Positions 1 to 8,059 of a DNA stretch of 64,000 bases are shown here, piece after piece (positions within the stretch are counted from its first letter, which is position 1; every line of letters starts with the position of its first letter). The stretch lies in contig JBBSFE010000001.1 of NCBI GenBank assembly GCA_038239005.1, positions 118,714 to 182,713 on the forward strand, read 5' to 3'. The DNA comes from DASXHD01 sp038239005. GTDB taxonomy: Bacteria > Myxococcota_A > Polyangia > Polyangiales > Polyangiaceae. The notes beneath the pieces were generated by a model. The model was not told the origin of the DNA. It made no database searches and saw nothing but the letters and a program-made list of their open reading frames with translations. The position numbers and the translations under genes were made by a program.

Positions 1-1
1 G

Positions 2-3000
2 CCGCCAAGCGCGAAGGCGCCACGTGGATGGGTCTCGAAAGAAGTCGATCAGTTCGTTCTTTCGCTGCTTGCCAAAGATCCCGCACAGCGCCCGAAAGAT
101 GCCTCCGCGCTCCTCGACGTCATCGACTCGCTCGGCAAACCCGCCACCACGAAGACGGCCGCGCAGCTCCTTCCGCAAGACCAAGTCGATGCGCTCGTCG
201 ATGCGCTCGTCGCGACGCCCAACGATCCCGAAGCGGCCATCGCACTCGAAAAAGCGGTCGACCAAGTTGCCGAGCCGATCAAAATCGCCGACGCGTTTTC
301 GATTGCAGCCGATCAGATCGAAATCAAAACCGACGACGACAAAGAGACCAAGAAGAGCCTTCTCTATCGCGCCGCCCGCATCTTCGACGCCCAGAAAGAC
401 AAAACGCACGCCGAAGACATCTACAGCGCCATCTGCGAGCTCGATCCGGACGACGACGTCGCATCGATGGCGCTCGAGACCGTGCGCAAGTCTCTCGGCA
501 AGTTCGAAGAGATCGTCGAGATGCTCCTCGCGCGCGCAGACCGTGCGAAGAGCCCCGAAGATCGTTCACGCGTGATGGCCGAAATCGGGCACATCTACGC
601 GAGCGAGCTCAATGACACCGATCAAGCGCTCGTCGCGTACACGCAGGCGCTCACGGAGCGTCCGCAAGTCGCCGACGTCATCATCGAGATCGAGCGGCTC
701 GCTGCCGGCAAGACCGAGCGCTGGAACGACGTGCTCGCGTCGGTCACCGAAGCCGTCAAAGGCGAGATGGCGCCGAGCGACAAGAACGCGCTCCTCGCGC
801 TGGCTGGCCGTTGGTACGACTCCAAAGTCGGTCGCGCCGACACCGCGCTCCACGCGTATCAACAGATCCTCGCGACCGAGCCTGCGAGCGAAGCCGCGCT
901 CGAAGGCCTCAGCCACATTTATCGTAAGGCCCAGCAGTGGCCCGAGCTCGCCCAGACGCTCATGTCGCACGCCGATGCGATGGGCTCGTCGCCGCGCGCG
1001 CGCGATCTCCGCTCCGAAGCGGCCGATTTGTTTTCCTCGCGTTTGAACGACGCCAAACGCGCACGCGACATCTACTCGAGCATCCTCTCGGAAGATCCCG
1101 CACACGCACGTGCAGGCGACGCCCTCGCGAAGATCGCAGAAGCGAGCGGCGATCACAAAACGCTCGTCGAGCTCCTCGACCGGCGTGCCGAAGCGCGTCG
1201 TGGGCCGGAGCGCGCAGAGATCCTCGCGCGCATCGCCGAGGTCTACGAAGATCACCTCAACGATTTGCCCGAAGCGACGCGCCGCTACGAAGCCGTGATG
1301 GCGATCGACCCGAATCATCTCGGGGCGCTCAAAGGCCTCGACCGCATCTTCAATCGCACGGGCCGCTACCGCGAGCTCATCGACAACCTCGAGCGCCAAG
1401 TCGCCGTCGCCGCGACCCCCCGCCAGAAGATCAACCTCTACGAACGCATGGCGGGCCTCTACGACGAAGAGTTCGTCGACCCCGTCAAAGCGAGCGAGTG
1501 TCTCGAAGGCATCCTCACGCTCGACCCCGCCAACGACAACGCCCTCACCGCCCTCGCGCGGCACTATCGCGCGCAAGGCAAGTGGGAAGAGGTCATCAAG
1601 GTCTACGAGCGGCATGCCGCCGGCACGAGCGACGAAAACCGTCGCGTCGAGCTCACGCTCAATCGAGCGCGCACGCTTGCCGAGCAAGTTGGGTCGCCTG
1701 AACGCGCAACGCGCGCATTCGAGCAAGTGCTCGAAATGGCGCCTGACCACGCAGGCGCGCTCGAAGCGCTCGCGCGTTTGAAGGAGTCGAGCGGCGACGC
1801 AAACGCAGCGCTCTCGGCCATCGAAGCGCTCGCAGGCAAAGCGCAAAACCCCGAGCAAAAAGCCGAACAGTGGATGCGCGCGGCGAAGCTCCTCGAAACC
1901 CGTGGCGACAAAGACGGCGCCATCAGCCGTTACAAGCTCGCGCTCGAAGCGAACCCCCGCGACACCAACGCGTCGGCCGCGCTTCGCGCAGCGTATGCCG
2001 CGCGCGGTGATGCCGTGTCGGTCGTCGAGCTCATCGAGAAAGAGCTCGCCGTCGCCGACTCGAATCTCGCAAAGGCGCGCCTCCACGCCGAGCTCGCGCG
2101 GCTCCTTCGCGATCATCTCAAGGACGACGAAAAGGCCGTCGCCGCCGCGAAGAAAGCGTTCGAGCTCGACGCAAACAACCCAGACGCCCAGCTCGTCCTC
2201 GGCGACAGCGCCTACGACGGCCAGCGCTTCCTCGAAGCGACGAAATATTACGAGTCGCTCGTCGGCCGAACCTCGTCGATTGCCAAAGAAGATGGCGTTC
2301 GCGTTCTTTTGCGCTTCATCGAATCGAGCGGAAAGCTCGCGCTGGCTTCGTCGACGTCGATGCCGCCTTCGGGGTCGTCGCCGGATGCTGCGGCATCGGG
2401 CGCGTTCAATCCACCGACCGGCGCTCGCTTGACGATCAGCCCACGCGTGCTCGTCGCGGTTGAAACGCTGCAAAAGCTGGCTCCGGGCGACATCGACACC
2501 GCGTCCCGCGCAGCGAAGGCCGTCTTCGAGTTCGGCGATCCGGCGACCGCGCGAAAGATGTACCTCGATCTCTTCGAGAAGTTCGGCAGCAAGATCATCG
2601 GCGCCGAGCGCGCTGATGCGCTCTATGGCCTCGGCGAATCGTCACGCCGCACCGGCGAGCTCGACGCCGCGATCAAACCGCTTCGCGAATCGGCCGAAGC
2701 CGATCCATCGAACCCGCGCACTCTCCGCGCGCTCGCGAAAGTCTACGAAGCCAAAGAAGACTTTCGCGAAGCCATTCGCATTCGTCGCCGTCGTCTCGAG
2801 ATGGCCGTCTCGCAAGAGCGCTTCGAGCTCCTCCTCGAAATCGGCGATCTCGAATCGCAGAAGCTGAACGACCGCGCTGCCGCCGGCAAGACGTACGCAA
2901 CCGCGCTCGAAGAACGCCCCGACGACCGCAAGCTCCTCACGCGCCTCATGCAGCTCTACTCGGAAGAGAAAGACTGGCGGAAGCTCGTCGAGGTCGTTCT

Positions 3001-4450
3001 TCGTCTCGCCGACTTCGTCGAGGACAACAAACAGCGCGCGAAGTACATGCATACTGCAGCTATCGTGTCGGCGCGCCAAATCGGCGACGTCGATGCGGCG
3101 CTCACGTACTACGACCGCGCCATCGAGTTCGACCCGACGCTCAACAAAGCCGTCGATGAAGCGCTCGAGCTCGCCAAACAAAAAGGCGATCACGACAGCA
3201 CCGAACGCTACCTCCAGGCTCAGCTCGAGCTCGCCAAGACGGCGCAAGATCGCACGGCGCTCCCGCGCATTTTGGACCAGCTCGGCCACCTCTATCAAAA
3301 GTTCTTGAACGAGCCGGAGATGGCGATCGACGCCTTCGAAGCCGCGCAAGCGTTCGACCCGGAGAACAAAGAGCGCGGTGACATCCTCGCCGAGCTCTAC
3401 GCGAGCGACGTCTCGCAGTATCTCGACAAGGCCGTCAAGGCGCAGGCCGCCATCCTTCGGCGCAATCCGTATCGCGTCGAGAGCTACAAGCTCCTTCGTC
3501 GTCTCTACACGGAAGCGCAACGCGGCGACGCATCGTGGTGCTTGTGTCAGGCGCTTTCGGTGCTCAATCTCGCCGAGCCCGACGAAGAGCGTTTCTATCG
3601 CCAACACCGCGCCGACAACGCCGCGCCCGCGCAGGCCGTCATGACCGACGACGACTGGCGCAAGCTCGCGCACTTCGATCAAGACACGCTCCTCACGGGC
3701 ATCTTCGCGCTCATCCAGCCCACGATCATCCGCACGCGCACGCAGCCGCTCGAAGCCCAAGGCTACGACCGCCGCTACGCGATCGATCCGTCGCTCCACC
3801 CGTATCCCGTTTCGCAGACGCTCTATTACGTGCAAGGCGTCTTGGGCATGCAGGGGCCGAACGCGCCGCTCGTGTTCCAGAACCAAAACGATCCGAGCGG
3901 CCTCGGGTTCATTCACGCGCACACGCCGGCGATCGTGCTTGGTCGCGCCGCGTTCGAAGCGCAAGTGCCAACGCAATCGATGGCGTTCGTCGCGGGTCGC
4001 CACCTCACGTACTACCGCGCGGGCTATTACGTTCGTCACCTCGTGCCCACGGGCACGGGCCTCAAGGCGTGGCTCTTCGCCGCAATCAAGACGTGCGTGC
4101 CACAGTTTCCGATCTCGACGGACCTCGTTGGCCCGGTCGACGAAGCAATGAACGCGATGAAGCCCGATTTTCAAGGCGTCCAAAAAGAGCGCCTCTCGAG
4201 CCTCACCTCGAAATTGATCCAGACGGGCGCGGCGCTCGATCTGAAAAAGTGGACGGCATCGGTCGATCTCACGGCCGATCGCATCGGGTTTCTCCTCGCG
4301 CACGATCTCAACCTCGCGACGGAGGTCATCCGTGCCACGGAAGATGGCGCAAGCGTTCCGGGCAAGGAACGCGTAAAAGAAGTCGTCCTCTTCTCGGTCA
4401 GTGAAGAGTACTTCGAGATTCGTCAGAAGCTCGGCATCAACGTCGAGTGA
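2..4450 (+). CDS. Ser/Thr protein kinase-TPR giant protein (5' end outside window)
   Basis: The frame is open from base 2, so the gene starts upstream of the window. The first visible codons read FVLSLLAKDPAQRP, the conserved Arg-containing end of a Ser/Thr kinase C-lobe (subdomain XI). About 1,200 residues of TPR-like helical repeats follow, with recurring L-x-x-I/L-Y and ALEANP/LDPAN-type signatures at roughly 35-residue spacing. A C-terminal region of about 280 residues is not TPR; near bases 3983-4030 it has a stretch, AFVAGRHLTYYRAGYYVRHL, laid out like an M48 zinc-protease helix but without HExxH. The visible part is 1,482 residues. By family analogy it would be a cytosolic signalling scaffold phosphorylating partners held by the TPRs. 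Substrate unknown. An internal ATG at 467 is not the start, because coding continues before it. The stop is followed 56 bp later by a lipoprotein gene. Confidence 0.85.
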   Translation, partial: PPSAKAPRGWVSKEVDQFVLSLLAKDPAQRPKDASALLDVIDSLGKPATTKTAAQLLPQDQVDALVDALVATPNDPEAAIALEKAVDQVAEPIKIADAFSIAADQIEIKTDDDKETKKSLLYRAARIFDAQKDKTHAEDIYSAICELDPDDDVASMALETVRKSLGKFEEIVEMLLARADRAKSPEDRSRVMAEIGHIYASELNDTDQALVAYTQALTERPQVADVIIEIERLAAGKTERWNDVLASVTEAVKGEMAPSDKNALLALAGRWYDSKVGRADTALHAYQQILATEPASEAALEGLSHIYRKAQQWPELAQTLMSHADAMGSSPRARDLRSEAADLFSSRLNDAKRARDIYSSILSEDPAHARAGDALAKIAEASGDHKTLVELLDRRAEARRGPERAEILARIAEVYEDHLNDLPEATRRYEAVMAIDPNHLGALKGLDRIFNRTGRYRELIDNLERQVAVAATPRQKINLYERMAGLYDEEFVDPVKASECLEGILTLDPANDNALTALARHYRAQGKWEEVIKVYERHAAGTSDENRRVELTLNRARTLAEQVGSPERATRAFEQVLEMAPDHAGALEALARLKESSGDANAALSAIEALAGKAQNPEQKAEQWMRAAKLLETRGDKDGAISRYKLALEANPRDTNASAALRAAYAARGDAVSVVELIEKELAVADSNLAKARLHAELARLLRDHLKDDEKAVAAAKKAFELDANNPDAQLVLGDSAYDGQRFLEATKYYESLVGRTSSIAKEDGVRVLLRFIESSGKLALASSTSMPPSGSSPDAAASGAFNPPTGARLTISPRVLVAVETLQKLAPGDIDTASRAAKAVFEFGDPATARKMYLDLFEKFGSKIIGAERADALYGLGESSRRTGELDAAIKPLRESAEADPSNPRTLRALAKVYEAKEDFREAIRIRRRRLEMAVSQERFELLLEIGDLESQKLNDRAAAGKTYATALEERPDDRKLLTRLMQLYSEEKDWRKLVEVVLRLADFVEDNKQRAKYMHTAAIVSARQIGDVDAALTYYDRAIEFDPTLNKAVDEALELAKQKGDHDSTERYLQAQLELAKTAQDRTALPRILDQLGHLYQKFLNEPEMAIDAFEAAQAFDPENKERGDILAELYASDVSQYLDKAVKAQAAILRRNPYRVESYKLLRRLYTEAQRGDASWCLCQALSVLNLAEPDEERFYRQHRADNAAPAQAVMTDDDWRKLAHFDQDTLLTGIFALIQPTIIRTRTQPLEAQGYDRRYAIDPSLHPYPVSQTLYYVQGVLGMQGPNAPLVFQNQNDPSGLGFIHAHTPAIVLGRAAFEAQVPTQSMAFVAGRHLTYYRAGYYVRHLVPTGTGLKAWLFAAIKTCVPQFPISTDLVGPVDEAMNAMKPDFQGVQKERLSSLTSKLIQTGAALDLKKWTASVDLTADRIGFLLAHDLNLATEVIRATEDGASVPGKERVKEVVLFSVSEEYFEIRQKLGINVE

Positions 4451-4458
4451 TTCATTCC

Positions 4459-4494
4459 CGCTCTCCGCGAGCCTCCCGCTCTCCGCGAGCCTCA
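4459..4494 (+). repeat. two tandem copies of an 18-bp unit
   Basis: The unit CGCTCTCCGCGAGCCTC plus one base occurs twice in a row just after the kinase-TPR stop, in the gap before the next lipoprotein. The same 17 bases, again as two tandem 18-bp units, occur on the minus strand at 44839-44873 inside a signal-peptide coding region. A single near-copy lies at about 39313-39329 in another signal-peptide region. Confidence 0.8.
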
Positions 4495-4506
4495 GATAGG
4501 TGTAGA

Positions 4507-5358
4507 ATGCAAACTTTACGCATCGCTTTTGTAGGACTTTTGGCCGTCGGCTCTGCCGCTGCTGCCGCGTGCAGCAGCACCCCGAGCGGCTCTGATGGCG
4601 GCACCGATACGGGCACGGGCTCGGACAGCCCCACGAACAACACGTTCAACCAGACGGGCACCGTCGTCGACTACAGCACCAAAGCCGGGCTCATCGACAT
4701 GGTCGTCAGTGGCGGCGGGAGCACCGTAGGCACCGACTCGAAGGGCAACTACACGCTCCCCGTTCCCAAGAACGCCGCCTACACGATGTCCGTCACCAGC
4801 GCCGAAGACGCAGGCGCGGCATACCTCAAGCTCGACGAGCAAGAGTGGATGCTCTCCGCTGACACGAGCCGCGGCAGCACGTCGGCCGTTTCGAACGGCA
4901 CCGAGTCGCTCCTCAAGAGCATCTTGCAGCCCGCACCCGACCCCACGCTCGCCGTGCTGACCGTTCAAATCTACGCGACGGGCGCTTGCCCGACGGCAAC
5001 CGGTGCCACCGTCAGCGTCGCCGGGCTTCCCGCAGCGGACGCAGGCGCCAGCGACGCAGGCGGCGGCATTCACCTCGATTATTTCTCGGGCGGCTTCCCA
5101 TCGACGACCGCTACCTCGGTTACCGATGGCCAGCTTCCGTCGGCGATCATCTGGAACCTCGCGCCCAACGCATCGTTCAAGGACGTCACGGTCACGCCGC
5201 CCGCGGGCTGCACGGTCAAAGCGTTTCCGACGTCCGACCCGAGCACCGACAGCGGCCCGGGGCCGACCCTCGTCTACACCGGCAACGTCAAGCTCGAGCC
5301 GAGCTTGCCCGCACCGGGTATGAGCGTCGCCTCGTTCATGCGTGTCTTCCTGCAGTAG
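4507..5358 (+). CDS. lipoprotein with carboxypeptidase regulatory-like domain
   Basis: A 283-residue putative outer-membrane or periplasmic lipoprotein. The chosen ATG at 4507 gives a clean type II signal (MQTLRIAFVGLL, then AAAAAC as lipobox). An in-frame upstream start at 4447 would put a charged, repeat-encoded extension ahead of it. After the Cys comes a Ser/Thr/Gly/Asp linker, then a stretch of about 60 residues (TGTVVDYSTKAGLIDMVV, then TDSKGNYTLPVP) matching the beta-sandwich carboxypeptidase regulatory-like fold used in surface and carbohydrate-binding proteins. The rest is Ala/Asp/Gly-rich with no recognised catalytic motif. The function of the mature protein is unknown. Confidence 0.75.
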   Translation: MQTLRIAFVGLLAVGSAAAAACSSTPSGSDGGTDTGTGSDSPTNNTFNQTGTVVDYSTKAGLIDMVVSGGGSTVGTDSKGNYTLPVPKNAAYTMSVTSAEDAGAAYLKLDEQEWMLSADTSRGSTSAVSNGTESLLKSILQPAPDPTLAVLTVQIYATGACPTATGATVSVAGLPAADAGASDAGGGIHLDYFSGGFPSTTATSVTDGQLPSAIIWNLAPNASFKDVTVTPPAGCTVKAFPTSDPSTDSGPGPTLVYTGNVKLEPSLPAPGMSVASFMRVFLQ

Positions 5359-5382
5359 CCCAAAAATGGGCAACGGCGCCCG

Positions 5383-6717
5383 ATGAACAAGCGCCTCGGG
5401 TTTGCAGCGCTTCTGCTGCTCGGGTGTCCCAAGGAAAAGCCTTCGCCGGCGTCGGACGCGCAAGTTATGGCGTCGACGTCGGTGAGCGCTTCCATCGTGG
5501 ACGCACACGTCGCCCCGAGCCTCCCCAAGAACGCGAACGTCGTTCTGATTTCGATCGACTGCCTTCGCGCCGACATGCCGTGGACGGGTTACCCGCGCGA
5601 GATCGCGCCGAACCTCACGAAGCTTGCGAAGCGTGCGGTCGTCTACACGCATGCGTATTCGGTGAGCTCGTACACGTCGATGAGCCTCGGCGGATTTCTC
5701 GGCGGCAAGCTCCCGAGCGAAATGAAACGCGACGGATATTTCTTCAGCGCGTACGCGCAAGACAACTTGATGTTCCCCGAAGTGATTCAATCCGCTGGCG
5801 TGCACACGGTGTCGGCGCACGCGCACGGGTACTTCAAAGATGCGGGTTTCTCGCAGGGTTTCGACTCGTACGAGGTTGTGCCGAACTTGAAGTGGAATCA
5901 ATTCACCGACGAGAACGTGACGTCGCAAGATCTCGAGCCCATCGCCGAGCGATTGCTCTCGGATCCCAAGCACGACGCGGGTCGTTTCTTCGCGTGGTTC
6001 CATTTCCTCGACCCACACGACATGTACATCGCCCACGACGGCATCGACTGGGGCCAAAAACCGAAGACCACACGCGACATGTACGACGGCGAGGTGACGT
6101 ACACCGATCGGTGGGTGGGCAAATTGCTCGACTTCATCGCCGCCAAACCGTGGGCTGCGCGCACGGTCATCGTCGTGACGGCCGATCACGGTGAAGCGTT
6201 CGGTGAGCACGGGCAGTATCGTCACGGGTTCGAAGTGTGGGAGCCGCTCGTGCGCGTGCCGCTCATGGTCGTGGTGCCGGGCATCGAGGCGCGCACCATC
6301 GACGTTTCGCGTAGCGCTCTCGACATGGCGCCGACAATGCTCGATTTGTTTTCGCTGCCCGTCGAAACATCGTTCGAGGGCACGAGCTTGGTCCCGGAAA
6401 TTCTCGGCGGCGCGCCCGAAGAGCGCGACGTCGTGGTCGACCTGCCGAAGACGAGCGACAACGACAGGCGCCGCGCGCTCATTCACCAGAAATCGAAAAT
6501 CATTTCGTTTGGCGCGGCCGAGTACATGCAAGCGTTCGATCTCGGGGCGGACGCGGACGAAAAGCAACCGCTCATCAAGGGCGAGCTCTACGACGATCTC
6601 ACGGCGCGCCTGAAGACGTTCAATCGCGCGCACAAAGACAAAGAGATCCCCGCAACGAGCTGCAAAGAAGGGTGCCTCTGGGGCACGCACAAAGAAGTGG
6701 AAGGAGGCGCACCTTGA
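5383..6717 (+). CDS. sulfatase-like (alkaline phosphatase superfamily) lipoprotein
   Basis: A 444-residue protein with a short lipoprotein signal (MNKRLGFAALLLLGC). The metal-binding opening of the sulfatase fold is present (NVVLISIDCLRADMPWTGY), as is the C-terminal metal site VVTADHGEAFGEHG. The usual formylglycine motif C/S-x-P-x-R is absent; the nucleophile loop reads SVSSYTSMSLGGFLGG, so a Thr or Ser nucleophile, as in phosphoglycerol or phosphoethanolamine transferases, is possible. It probably acts in the periplasm on a sulfate or phosphate ester, substrate unknown. Its stop codon overlaps the TTG start of the downstream gloB gene, so the two are probably co-transcribed. Confidence 0.8.
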   Translation: MNKRLGFAALLLLGCPKEKPSPASDAQVMASTSVSASIVDAHVAPSLPKNANVVLISIDCLRADMPWTGYPREIAPNLTKLAKRAVVYTHAYSVSSYTSMSLGGFLGGKLPSEMKRDGYFFSAYAQDNLMFPEVIQSAGVHTVSAHAHGYFKDAGFSQGFDSYEVVPNLKWNQFTDENVTSQDLEPIAERLLSDPKHDAGRFFAWFHFLDPHDMYIAHDGIDWGQKPKTTRDMYDGEVTYTDRWVGKLLDFIAAKPWAARTVIVVTADHGEAFGEHGQYRHGFEVWEPLVRVPLMVVVPGIEARTIDVSRSALDMAPTMLDLFSLPVETSFEGTSLVPEILGGAPEERDVVVDLPKTSDNDRRRALIHQKSKIISFGAAEYMQAFDLGADADEKQPLIKGELYDDLTARLKTFNRAHKDKEIPATSCKEGCLWGTHKEVEGGAP

Positions 6718-7424
6718 TTCATGCCATTCCGTGTCTGCGAGACAACTACGCGTACTTGGTCGTGTGCGACAAGACGATGCGCTGCGCGATCGTCGACCCA
6801 TCGGAGGTCGAGCCCGTTCTCGCCGCGGTGAAGAGCGCGGGGCTCGAGCCTGAAGCCATTTGGAACACGCACCACCATCCCGATCACACGGGTGGCAACA
6901 TTGGTCTGTGCGACGCGCTCGGCATCAAAGACGTCGTCGGGCACGCGTCGGATCGCGGCCGAATTCCGCGGCAATCGCGGTTCGTCGAGGAGAACGACTC
7001 GTTCGAGCTCGGCAAGGTCGAGGTGTCCATCCTTCACATCCCCGGCCACACGACGGGCGCGATTGCATACGTCCTCTTCAACGACGGCGATTCACCCGCC
7101 GTGTTCACGGGCGACACGCTTTTCATCGCCGGTTGCGGCCGCCTCTTCGAAGGCACCCCGGCAATGATGTTCGACTCGATGAAAAAGCTCGCCGGTCTGG
7201 AAGACCAAACGCGCGTCTACTGCGGCCACGAATACACGCGCTCAAACCTCGAGTTCGCCGCGCATGTCGAGCCTGCCAACGCCGACATCACGTCAGCCAC
7301 GTCATCGTTGGTCGTTCCGAGCGTGCCCGGCCGCATCGCCACGGAAAAACGCATCAACCCCTTCATGCGCTCCACCGACGTCGCAACGCTCGCGGCCCGT
7401 CGCACAGCAAAAGACTCGTTCTAG
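6714..7424 (+). CDS. gloB: hydroxyacylglutathione hydrolase (glyoxalase II)
   Basis: A metallo-beta-lactamase-fold enzyme of 236 residues. It hydrolyses S-D-lactoylglutathione to D-lactate and glutathione, the second step of methylglyoxal detoxification in the cytosol. The binuclear metal motif T-H-H-H-P-D-H is at residues 52-58. FTGDTLFIAGCGRLFEG, YCGHEYT and the C-terminal NPFMR...RTAKDSF match glyoxalase II. The start is taken as TTG at 6714, overlapping the preceding TGA stop, because it gives the family N-terminus MIHAIPCLRDNYAYL and has AAGGAGG at about 6700-6706. The upstream in-frame ATG at 6672 adds an Arg-rich stretch copied from the neighbouring gene. The end overlaps the convergent MarR gene by 4 bp (CTAG). 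Confidence 0.93.
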   Translation: MIHAIPCLRDNYAYLVVCDKTMRCAIVDPSEVEPVLAAVKSAGLEPEAIWNTHHHPDHTGGNIGLCDALGIKDVVGHASDRGRIPRQSRFVEENDSFELGKVEVSILHIPGHTTGAIAYVLFNDGDSPAVFTGDTLFIAGCGRLFEGTPAMMFDSMKKLAGLEDQTRVYCGHEYTRSNLEFAAHVEPANADITSATSSLVVPSVPGRIATEKRINPFMRSTDVATLAARRTAKDSF

Positions 7425-7885
7425 TCATCCGGGTGCCACAGCGGCACGAGCTCGAGCACCGCCGTGTCGCCTAGCTCACGTCGAGTGTATTCGTAGCCAC
7501 GCACGGCGTCGTGCAGCCTCATGATCTCGCGGTCCGGAAAGAGCTTCTCCATGACTTGGTCGAGGAGCCACTTGGTGCACGATCGCACGTGGTCGAACGT
7601 CCGCATGCCGAGCTGCGTGAGCTGCACTCGAAACGTTCGGGAATCCGCCGCCTCGCTCCGCCAGACGAGCCCACGATCGACCAAAGCCAGAATGGCCTCA
7701 CTCATGGTCGCCCGCGAAACGCCGAAGGCTGCTCGCAAGTCCGCCTGCGTGATCGCCTCGTCGTCGTGATGCCGCAAATACATTAGCAAATCGTACCGCC
7801 CCGGCGTCGGCTCCCGCAAAATGCCGAGACAAACCTTCACCATCGACCAGTGCGCCCGCTTCAACCCAAAAAAAACAGAATTCAT
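7421..7885 (-). CDS. MarR-type winged-helix transcriptional regulator
   Basis: A regulator of about 154 residues. The central segment (ITQADLRAAFGVSRATMSEAILALVDRGLVWRSEAADSRT) is a winged helix-turn-helix with the wing followed by a MarR-like LTQLGM helix; flanking helices would form the dimer interface. The start at 7885 (MNSVFFGLKRAHW) is preferred over the in-frame start at 7909 because GGAGGG sits 6-11 bases upstream of it on the coding strand. A 54-bp palindrome begins 42 bp upstream and may be its operator. The ligand and regulon are unknown; the upstream same-strand genes (FemAB-like, unknown, lptB, lptA) are candidate neighbours rather than proven targets. Confidence 0.8.
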   Translation of the reverse strand: MNSVFFGLKRAHWSMVKVCLGILREPTPGRYDLLMYLRHHDDEAITQADLRAAFGVSRATMSEAILALVDRGLVWRSEAADSRTFRVQLTQLGMRTFDHVRSCTKWLLDQVMEKLFPDREIMRLHDAVRGYEYTRRELGDTAVLELVPLWHPDD

Positions 7886-7926
7886 AGCCTTCCCTCCGTT
7901 CGTGCCCATCGCATTCTCCGTGCCAC

Positions 7927-7980
7927 CCCCTCAAACCCACCAGATCGCAAGGATCCTTGCGATCTGGTGGGTTTGGGGGG
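7927..7980. repeat. 54-bp near-perfect palindrome (27-bp arms, no spacer)
   Basis: The sequence reads as its own reverse complement around GGATCC at 7951-7956, with 26 of 27 pairs matching; the one exception is T7931 opposite G7976. It lies between the stop of the FemAB-like gene (8060) and the MarR start (7885). It could be an operator for the MarR-type protein, a terminator for the upstream transcript or a mobile palindromic element. There is no T-tract on either side, so a classic intrinsic terminator is unlikely. Confidence 0.9.
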
Positions 7981-8003
7981 TGGCCGGGCCAGGGCGGGCC
8001 AGG
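7979..8003 (-). repeat. GGCCAGG-rich short element, copy 1
   Basis: It reads GGTGGCCGGGCCAGGG, then CGGGCCAGG on the plus strand, abutting the long palindrome and lying downstream of the FemAB-like gene. A close relative lies at 30056-30081, also just downstream of a minus-strand gene. Each copy contains a TGGCC/GGCCA inverted pair separated by one or two bases. Confidence 0.5.
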
Positions 8004-8059
8004 GGCGCGGGCCAGCGAGGTCGATTGCCAGCACCAGCCGGGTTACGAATGCGGTCTCG

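Noticed and set aside
566..2473. A 635-residue antisense open frame opposite the kinase-TPR gene
   Set aside because: Arg/Val/Glu-rich translation without motifs, and the sense frame gives an ordered TPR protein. It is a by-product of high third-position GC.
4516..6801. A 761-residue antisense open frame across the lipoprotein and sulfatase genes
   Set aside because: It spans two different sense genes, has no family motifs and is rich in Arg/His. Shadow frame.
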